A stretch of 42,051 nucleotides of DNA. It comes from Candidatus Janibacter merdipullorum (GTDB lineage: Bacteria; Actinomycetota; Actinomycetes; Actinomycetales; Dermatophilaceae). The stretch lies in the NCBI GenBank assembly GCA_019116945.1, contig DXAR01000179.1, positions 1 through 42,051 of the forward strand. The letters are read 5' to 3'. Under the pieces are notes generated by a model. It did no database searches. It was not told where the DNA came from and was given only the letters and a program-made list of their open reading frames with translations. The position numbers and the translations under genes are program-made. Below are positions 34,894 through 42,051 of this stretch, one piece after another. The stretch's first letter is position 1. Each line of letters opens with the position of its first letter.

Positions 34894-35988
34894 GTGTCAG
34901 GACCCAACACGAACTACGACCCGGTCGAGGTCGCGGCGCTCGACCCGCAGGCGATCGAGGAGGCGGTCGAGGCCGCCCTCGACGCCGCGGCGGCCGCCAC
35001 GACCCTCGACGAGCTCAAGCGGCTCCGCGGTGCCCACCAGGGGGACAAGAGCCCCTTGGCGCTCGCCAACCGAGAGATCGGTGCCCTGCCCCCGAGCGCC
35101 AAGGCCGACGCCGGCAAGCGCGTCGGCCAGGCGCGCGGCCGGGTGGGGCAGGCCTTCGCCGCCCGCCAGGCCCAGCTCGAGGAGGAGCGCGACGCGCGGA
35201 TCCTCGTCGAGGAGACCCTCGATCTCACCGTTCCCGGGCCGCACCAGCGCCTCGGGGCGCGGCACCCGATCAGCCTCGTCACCGAGCGGGTCGAGGACAT
35301 CTTCGTCGGGATGGGCTGGGAGATCGCCGAGGGCCCGGAGATCGAGTCCGAGTGGCTGACCTTCGACGCGCTGAACATCGGCCCGGACCACCCGGCCCGC
35401 GGTGAGCAGGACACCTTCTTCGTCGAGCCCGCGGACTCCGGCGTCATCCTGCGCACACACACCTCTCCGGTGCAGATCCGCACAATGCTCGACCGCGAGC
35501 CGCCGATCTACGTCCTCTGCCCCGGCAAGGTCTTCCGGACCGATGACCTCGACGCGACGCACACCCCCGTCTTCCACCAGTTCGAGGGGCTCGTCGTCGA
35601 CAAGGGCATCACCATGGCCCACCTCCGGGGAGCCCTCGACACCTTCGTCCAGGGACTCTTCGGCGAAGGGGTCGTCACCCGGCTCCGGCCGAACTTCTTC
35701 CCCTTCACCGAGCCGAGCGCCGAGATCGACTGCCGCTGCTGGGTCTGCCGCGGCGAGGACACCGCCTGCCGCACCTGCGGCGGGACCGGGTGGATCGAGC
35801 TCGGCGGGTCCGGCATGGTCAACCGCCGCGTCCTCGCGGCCGGCGGGATCGACCCCGACGAGTACACCGGCTTCGCCTTCGGCCTGGGCATCGAGCGCTC
35901 GCTCATGCTCCGCCACGGCGTCGCCGACATGCGCGACATCATCGAGGGAGACGTGCGCTTCTCGGCCGCGTTCGGGATGGAGATCTGA
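34894..35988 (+). CDS. pheS: Phenylalanyl-tRNA synthetase alpha subunit
   Basis: A 364-residue catalytic subunit that charges tRNA-Phe. The N-terminal coiled coil (residues about 1-90) binds tRNA. ARHPISLVTERVEDIFVGMG and HTSPVQIRTML are class II motifs 1 and 2 regions, and FAFGLGIERSLMLRHGVAD is motif 3. A cluster of cysteines (C280, C282, C285, C292, C295) between motif 2 and 3, as in the zinc-binding variant seen in some actinobacteria, is present; the usual WIEWGGCGM is here IELGGSGM, with Ser replacing one Cys. GTG at 34894 fits the leaderless hexamer. The stop overlaps pheT by 1 bp. Confidence 0.96.
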   Translation: MSGPNTNYDPVEVAALDPQAIEEAVEAALDAAAAATTLDELKRLRGAHQGDKSPLALANREIGALPPSAKADAGKRVGQARGRVGQAFAARQAQLEEERDARILVEETLDLTVPGPHQRLGARHPISLVTERVEDIFVGMGWEIAEGPEIESEWLTFDALNIGPDHPARGEQDTFFVEPADSGVILRTHTSPVQIRTMLDREPPIYVLCPGKVFRTDDLDATHTPVFHQFEGLVVDKGITMAHLRGALDTFVQGLFGEGVVTRLRPNFFPFTEPSAEIDCRCWVCRGEDTACRTCGGTGWIELGGSGMVNRRVLAAGGIDPDEYTGFAFGLGIERSLMLRHGVADMRDIIEGDVRFSAAFGMEI

Positions 35989-38507
35989 TGCGGGCCCCGA
36001 TCGAATGGCTCCGTGAGCTGACCGAGGTCGACCCCGAGGCGAAGGGGGCGGATGTCGCCGCCACGCTCGTGCGCGTCGGCCTCGAGGAGGAGGACATCCA
36101 CGGCGGCGAGGTCACGGGACCGCTCGTCGTCGGGAGGGTCCTCGAGCGGACTCCCGAGGAGCAGAAGAACGGCAAGACGATCAACTGGTGCCAGGTCGAC
36201 GTGGGCGCCGCCAACGGCACCGGCGAGCCGCAGGGGATCGTCTGCGGCGCGCACAACTTTGACGTGGGTGACCTCGTCGCGGTGATCCTCCCCGGAGGCG
36301 TCCTGCCCGGGAACTTCGAGATCTCCGCGCGCAAGACGTACGGGCACGTGAGCGCCGGGATGATCTGCTCCGCGCTCGAGCTCGGTCTCGGCGAGGACCA
36401 CGACGGGATCATCGTCCTCACCGAGCACCTCGCCGACCGACCGGAGGCGCTCGCCGCGCTGACCCCCGGCGACGACCTCATCCCCGTCCTCGGGCTCGAC
36501 GCGGAGACGGTCGAGGTCAACGTCACCCCGGACCGCGGTTACTGCTTCTCCATGCGCGGCATCGCCCGTGAGTACGCGCTGTCCGCGGGGACCCCCTTCG
36601 TCGACCCGGCGGAGCGTCCGGTGGCCGAGGCGACCGGCCCGGGCCACGAGGTCCGTCTCCTCGACGACGCCCCGATCGACGGAGTCCCCGGGTGTGACCG
36701 GTACGTCGCCCGGGTCGTCCGGGGCATCGACGCCACGGCGTCGTCGCCGGACTGGATGCGCCGGCGCCTCACCGAGGTCGGCATGCGCCCGATCTCGCTG
36801 GCGGTCGACGTGACCAACTACGTCATGATGCTCCTCGGCCAGCCGCTGCACGCCTTCGACCTCGACACCCTCTCGGAGGCCATCGAGGTCCGTCGCGCAC
36901 GCCCGGGAGAGACCCTGACGACGCTCGACGACGTCGAGCGCACCCTCACCGAGGAGGACCTGCTCATCACCGACGGCGGGACGACGCCCCTGGCGATCGC
37001 CGGCGTCATGGGTGGCGAGACGAGCGAGGTCACGGACGCGACGACGAATGTCCTCGTCGAGGCCGCGCACTTCGACCCGGTGACGGTCGCCCGCTCCGCG
37101 CGGCGCCACCGCATGTCCACCGAGGCGTCCAAGCGCTTCGAGCGCGGGGTCGACCCGGCCGTGACGGCCGTGGCCGCGCAGCTCGCTGTCGACCTGCTCG
37201 TCGAGCACGGCGGCGGCATCGCGGACGCCACGGCCACCGATGTGGGCGACCCCGCGCCGCCTGTCGAGATCACCATCGACCCGGACCTGCCGAGCCGCTA
37301 CATCGGCCTCGACTACCCCCGGGAGGAGGTCGTCGCCACCCTCACCGCGATCGGCTGCACCATCGCCGACGCGGGGGAGACCCTCGGCGTCACCCCGCCG
37401 ACGTGGCGGCCCGACCTCGTCGACGGCCCCGACCTCGTCGAGGAGGTCGCGCGGGTGCGTGGCTACGACGCCATCCCCTCCGTCGTGCCCCGCGCCGCTG
37501 CCGGGCGTGGCCTGAGCCGGGAGCAACGCTCTCGCCGGGTCATCTCCCGCACGCTCGCGGGCGCCGGCCTCGTCGAGGTGCTCTCCTACCCCTTCATCGG
37601 GGAGGGGCGTCACGACGAGCTCGGGTACGCGGCGGACGACCCGCGCCGGGAGACGGTGCGGCTGGCCAACCCGCTGCAGGACGAGGCGCCGCTCATGCGC
37701 ACCTCCGTCCTCGACTCCCTCGTCGACACCGTGCGCCGCAATGTCTCGCGCGGTCACCGCGACGTGGCCCTCTACGAGGTCGGCCTCGTCACGGCCGGCG
37801 GCGTGACCCCCCTCCCGGTGCCGCCGGGCGGCGCCGTGCCCGGCTCCGAGGACCTCGACCGGATCACGAAGGGGGTGCCCCACCAGCCGCGGCACGTCGC
37901 CATCGCAGCGGCTGGCCACGCCGTCCCGGCGGGTCCGTGGGGACCCGCCCGGCCGGTCGACGCCGGCGACGTCGTCGGCTGGGCCCGCCTCGTCGCGGAG
38001 TCCGTGGGAGTCGAGGTGCAGGTCGCCGCGACCGAGCGGGCCCCCTTCCACCCCGGACGGTGCGTCGAGCTCACCCTCCCGGACGGCAGCGTCCTCGGGC
38101 ACGCGGGTGAGATGCACCCCAAGGTGTGCGCCGCGCTGGATCTGCCCGAGCGCACCGTCGCCGCCGAGCTCGACGTCGACGCCCTCCTCGCCGTCTCGGG
38201 GGCCCCGGTGGTCCCGGCGCCGCTGTCGACGCACCCGGTGGCCCGCACCGATGTCGCGCTCGTCGTCGACGAGACCGTCCCGGCGGCCCGGGTCGGGGCC
38301 GCACTCCGGTCCGGCGCCGGTGACTCCCTCGAGGCGCTCACCCTCTTCGACGTCTACCGGGGCGACCAGGTGGGCGAGGGGCGCAAGTCCCTGGCCTACC
38401 GGCTGACCTTCCGCGCGGACCGCACGCTGACGACCGATGAGGTCAGCGCGTTGCGCGACAAGGCCGTCGCCGCGGCCGGGACTGCGACGGGCGCCCAGCA
38501 GCGGTGA
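35988..38507 (+). CDS. pheT: Phenylalanyl-tRNA synthetase beta subunit
   Basis: An 839-residue partner of PheS in the alpha2-beta2 enzyme. Domains in order: a tRNA-binding OB fold at about residues 40-150, B3/B4 editing region, B5 with ISLAVDVTNYVMMLLGQPLHAFD (quoted in part as VTNYVMMLLGQPLH), the class II-like core, and a C-terminal FDX-ACB anticodon-binding domain (HPVARTDVALVVDE to SLAYRLTFRADRTLT). The ATG at 35988 overlaps the pheS stop by 1 bp (TGATG). Its stop overlaps the GTG of the next gene by 4 bp (GTGA). Confidence 0.97.
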   Translation: MRAPIEWLRELTEVDPEAKGADVAATLVRVGLEEEDIHGGEVTGPLVVGRVLERTPEEQKNGKTINWCQVDVGAANGTGEPQGIVCGAHNFDVGDLVAVILPGGVLPGNFEISARKTYGHVSAGMICSALELGLGEDHDGIIVLTEHLADRPEALAALTPGDDLIPVLGLDAETVEVNVTPDRGYCFSMRGIAREYALSAGTPFVDPAERPVAEATGPGHEVRLLDDAPIDGVPGCDRYVARVVRGIDATASSPDWMRRRLTEVGMRPISLAVDVTNYVMMLLGQPLHAFDLDTLSEAIEVRRARPGETLTTLDDVERTLTEEDLLITDGGTTPLAIAGVMGGETSEVTDATTNVLVEAAHFDPVTVARSARRHRMSTEASKRFERGVDPAVTAVAAQLAVDLLVEHGGGIADATATDVGDPAPPVEITIDPDLPSRYIGLDYPREEVVATLTAIGCTIADAGETLGVTPPTWRPDLVDGPDLVEEVARVRGYDAIPSVVPRAAAGRGLSREQRSRRVISRTLAGAGLVEVLSYPFIGEGRHDELGYAADDPRRETVRLANPLQDEAPLMRTSVLDSLVDTVRRNVSRGHRDVALYEVGLVTAGGVTPLPVPPGGAVPGSEDLDRITKGVPHQPRHVAIAAAGHAVPAGPWGPARPVDAGDVVGWARLVAESVGVEVQVAATERAPFHPGRCVELTLPDGSVLGHAGEMHPKVCAALDLPERTVAAELDVDALLAVSGAPVVPAPLSTHPVARTDVALVVDETVPAARVGAALRSGAGDSLEALTLFDVYRGDQVGEGRKSLAYRLTFRADRTLTTDEVSALRDKAVAAAGTATGAQQR

Positions 38508-39799
38508 CGGCGGCACCGCGCCACTACGCCCCGGTGGTCACCGGGGACGTCACTCGGGTCGCCACCTTCTACGAGGTCGAGAGCGAAGGGTGCCCGTGCT
38601 CGGGGTCCCCGATGGTCGAGGTCGTCGACTTCGACCGCCTGCACGAGGACCTGCAGGGGGCGGGGGCCCAGCTGCCGGAGCGGTGTCTGGCCGAGAGCGT
38701 GACCATCCACGCCGGTGAGGCCGAGTGGGCCGTGGAGGTCGAGGTCTACCGCATGGACCGTGGCCGCCACGTGGCCGTGGTCCGGGCCTCCCGGGACGGT
38801 GGGTACCACGATGTCATCGACGCGCTCGAGGTGTTCTACCGCCGGGAGTTCGCGCCAACCGGGTACACCTCGTGGGCTGACTACCTGGACGACCGTGGCT
38901 ATGTTCTCGGGGCCTTCACCTTCCAGCTGGTCGCTGCGAGCGATGGCATCATGCGCCTGCTGGACCGGTCGACGGATGACGCGAGGCAGTCGATGCTCGG
39001 CTCCCTCGTCTACCGCTACGCAGGGAGGTACGACAGCCTGAGCTCGAGGGTCGTCTGGCCCGAGGAGTCCAACCGCGGAGAGTCGCTGGCGGTGGTCTCC
39101 CCCTTCTCCGCGATCATCGGCCGGCACCAGGGCTACGTCGAGAACGCCTTCTTCCTCTCGGCCGTCCTCTACGTCGGGGCCCGGGTCACCCTGCTGTCGC
39201 TGCGCAGGCGGCTCTATGAGAACCTCCGACGGGTCGGCCACCTGCAACGGGCCGAGGCGGACCCCCGGCTGCGCCGGGCGGCACTGGGCAGGGTGAGCAG
39301 CTCGGTGGGAGCGATGGAGGTCGAGCTCAGCGCCAATGTGGAGTCCTACCTCAAGGTGGAGTCCTTGCTCCTGTCGCTGCGGGCGAGCGACTTCCACGAG
39401 TCGTTGTTTCGCTCTGCGCGCGTCGGGGACGAGGCTGCTGCGCTGGCCGTCATGCTCGAGCGGCTGAGGAGCGGGGTGCAGGGTGAGCTGGCCGAGCTGG
39501 CGTCGATCTACGGGGCGAGGGACGAGCGGCGACGGGTCCTGGCGTCCGGGTTCGTCGGCGCGCTGTCGGCCGTGGCGGTGCCCTTGGGCATCCTCTTCGG
39601 GTACTTCGGCATGAATGCCGACGAGGTCGACCCGGGAACCTCGTTCATGGACGTGGGTGCGAACACCGTGATCTACGGGCTCTTGCTGGTCCTCCTCGGT
39701 GCCACCCTCCTCCTCGCCCTCGCGCTGGCCTTCGCCCTGCGGCGGCTGGACCGAACGCGCGAGGCCCGGGTTAGAGAGCTCATGGACGGCGGGCCATGA
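38504..39799 (+). CDS. Divergent CorA-like membrane protein
   Basis: A 431-residue protein whose C-terminus resembles the CorA Mg2+ channel: a helix at about 347-367, a GMN motif at residues 369-371 (YFGMNADEVD), and a second helix at about 385-411. Between them a long helical soluble part (about 230-345, Leu/Arg/Glu-rich) would form the CorA stalk. The N-terminal about 200 residues have no typical CorA sequence, so the homology is weak and a divergent metal-ion channel is the best guess. GTG at 38504 overlaps the pheT stop by 4 bp; ATGA at 39796 overlaps the next gene. The codon use looks looser (for example TTG and TTT) than in pheT. Confidence 0.65.
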   Translation: MTAAPRHYAPVVTGDVTRVATFYEVESEGCPCSGSPMVEVVDFDRLHEDLQGAGAQLPERCLAESVTIHAGEAEWAVEVEVYRMDRGRHVAVVRASRDGGYHDVIDALEVFYRREFAPTGYTSWADYLDDRGYVLGAFTFQLVAASDGIMRLLDRSTDDARQSMLGSLVYRYAGRYDSLSSRVVWPEESNRGESLAVVSPFSAIIGRHQGYVENAFFLSAVLYVGARVTLLSLRRRLYENLRRVGHLQRAEADPRLRRAALGRVSSSVGAMEVELSANVESYLKVESLLLSLRASDFHESLFRSARVGDEAAALAVMLERLRSGVQGELAELASIYGARDERRRVLASGFVGALSAVAVPLGILFGYFGMNADEVDPGTSFMDVGANTVIYGLLLVLLGATLLLALALAFALRRLDRTREARVRELMDGGP

Positions 39800-40662
39800 C
39801 CCCGGACGCTGCGGCCCGAGCCGCCCTGGTCCGCGTCGGGGTGGCTGACCCGTGCGTGGAGCACATCCGGACGGGGACCAATGCGGTCTTCCGGTGCGAG
39901 GACATGGCCGTGCGGGTCTCCGACGCGACCTACGACCTCATCTCCCTCTACGAGCAGGTCGACCTCGTCGACTTCCTCGTGAGGCAGGGGTTCCCCACGC
40001 CGATCCGTCGCTCTCCCGTCATGGATGTCGACGGCGCCATCGTCAGCTGTTGGCAGTGGATCGAGTCGATGGGCGAACCGAGCGGCCGCGATCTGGGGTC
40101 GCTCCTGCGGCACTTCCACGACGTGGCTTCGGCGTATCCCGGTCGGGCTCCCGAGTGGGCGCCTCAGCTGCGGGCACAGGCACGGATCGATGACGTGCTG
40201 GTGGGGATCGAGGCGCCCGATCGCGCTCTCCTGGAGGAGCAGCTGCACCGGCTTCTCGAGGCCGTTGACGAGGCGGATCTGGGTCCGACCGGCCTCATCC
40301 ATGGTGACGTCCATGCCGGCAACGTCATCGTGGGTGCACAGGGGTGCCAGCTCATCGACTTCGAGCGTTTCTGCCGTGGTCCCCTCGAGTGGGACCTGAC
40401 CCAGCAGGGTGCCCAGAGGAGGTTCTTCGACGGGTCCGTCCGTGGCTGGGATGACTTCATCACGGCCTACGGGGAGGTGCACCTGTCGCCGCACTTCGAT
40501 GACCTCGTGGAGCTACGGGCCCTCATCATGACGACGTGGTTGCTCACCGTGCCTGTGAGCCCCGCCGTGGAGCGCGAGCGGGAAATCCGGCTCGACTACT
40601 GGCGCCGGCGAGCTGCCGAGGGAGGCCCGCCGGAGGCGTTTGTGCCGTGGTCTCCCGTGTGA
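39796..40662 (+). CDS. APH-fold phosphotransferase (aminoglycoside-kinase-like)
   Basis: A 288-residue kinase-like protein. HGDVHAGN (H169-N176) is the catalytic loop with D171 as base, and IDFERF (D188) is the Mg2+-binding DFG-equivalent. The N-terminal FRCEDMAVRVSD has the Arg in place of the usual Lys of the ATP-binding strand. A typical APH/choline-kinase fold is evident. The substrate (antibiotic, sugar, choline or other) cannot be read from sequence; resistance is not implied. Its ATG overlaps the CorA-like gene (ATGA), so both are one unit inserted between pheT and argC. The stop is 15 bp before argC. Confidence 0.82.
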   Translation: MTPDAAARAALVRVGVADPCVEHIRTGTNAVFRCEDMAVRVSDATYDLISLYEQVDLVDFLVRQGFPTPIRRSPVMDVDGAIVSCWQWIESMGEPSGRDLGSLLRHFHDVASAYPGRAPEWAPQLRAQARIDDVLVGIEAPDRALLEEQLHRLLEAVDEADLGPTGLIHGDVHAGNVIVGAQGCQLIDFERFCRGPLEWDLTQQGAQRRFFDGSVRGWDDFITAYGEVHLSPHFDDLVELRALIMTTWLLTVPVSPAVEREREIRLDYWRRRAAEGGPPEAFVPWSPV

Positions 40663-40663
40663 G

Positions 40664-42051
<1,388 letters not shown>

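Noticed and set aside
35508-38516. A 1002-codon open frame on the minus strand opposite pheS-pheT
   Set aside because: GC-rich third-position shadow of pheT; no recognisable domain and low-complexity Arg/Asp/Gly composition.
39796-40662. Antibiotic-resistance gene
   Set aside because: The APH fold is shared by many kinases; no resistance-specific signature and no mobile context.

Overview
The window is high-GC DNA (roughly 70% by eye) from an actinobacterial chromosome. The gene content and order fit the Micrococcales, perhaps Intrasporangiaceae such as Janibacter; the family-level call is inference. Supporting signs are an FprA-type ferredoxin reductase, polyphosphate glucokinase, PriA in place of HisA, a furA-katA pair, glnA2-glnE, an actinobacterial immune-inhibitor-A protease, and many leaderless genes with a TAGACT-like -10 hexamer 6-8 nt before the start codon. 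Nearly all of it is core housekeeping DNA. I saw no IS element, prophage, integrase, CRISPR array, rRNA or tRNA.

Layout. 1-3212 (+): end of a Nif3-like gene, a zinc-ribbon coiled-coil protein, a small membrane protein, then rhodanese and metZ. 3219-5070 (-): SLC13-type permease and yaaA. 5118-7355 (+): RNB ribonuclease, then a Mn2+-exporter gene (TMEM165/GDT1) behind a yybP-ykoY-type riboswitch and terminator. 7429-8769 (+): fprA behind a 28-bp perfect palindrome. 8781-13954 (-): RNase P RNA, an APC permease, ppgK, map, a methyltransferase and panB, with one small + strand gene at 12229. 14132-17935 (+): secreted M6 protease and a two-domain methyltransferase. 17962-22279 (+): glnA2-glnE. 22336-28109 (+): hisD-hisC-hisB-unknown-hisH-priA-sseB-like, tightly overlapped. 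28146-30517 (+): infC-rpmI-rplT-trmH behind a leader with an attenuator-like structure. 30573-32611 (-): furA-katA. 32696-34801 (+): two related propeller-like unknown proteins, the second with an N-terminal WXG-like helical domain. 34894-40662 (+): pheS-pheT followed by a CorA-like membrane protein and an APH-fold kinase. 40678-end (+): argC-argJ, with an ARG-box-like palindrome at the first codons of argC.

The genes support amino-acid biosynthesis (Met, His, Arg, Gln), translation (IF-3, L35, L20, PheRS, Map), tRNA/rRNA maturation (RNase P, TrmH, RNB), metal and redox homeostasis (Mn exporter, FprA, FurA-KatA) and sugar phosphorylation. The observations most worth a second look are an over-represented octamer CGAAGGGG on both strands (33 copies counted by eye), the WXG/propeller gene pair, the infC leader, the manganese riboswitch whose terminator arm also carries the Shine-Dalgarno sequence, and the fprA palindrome.
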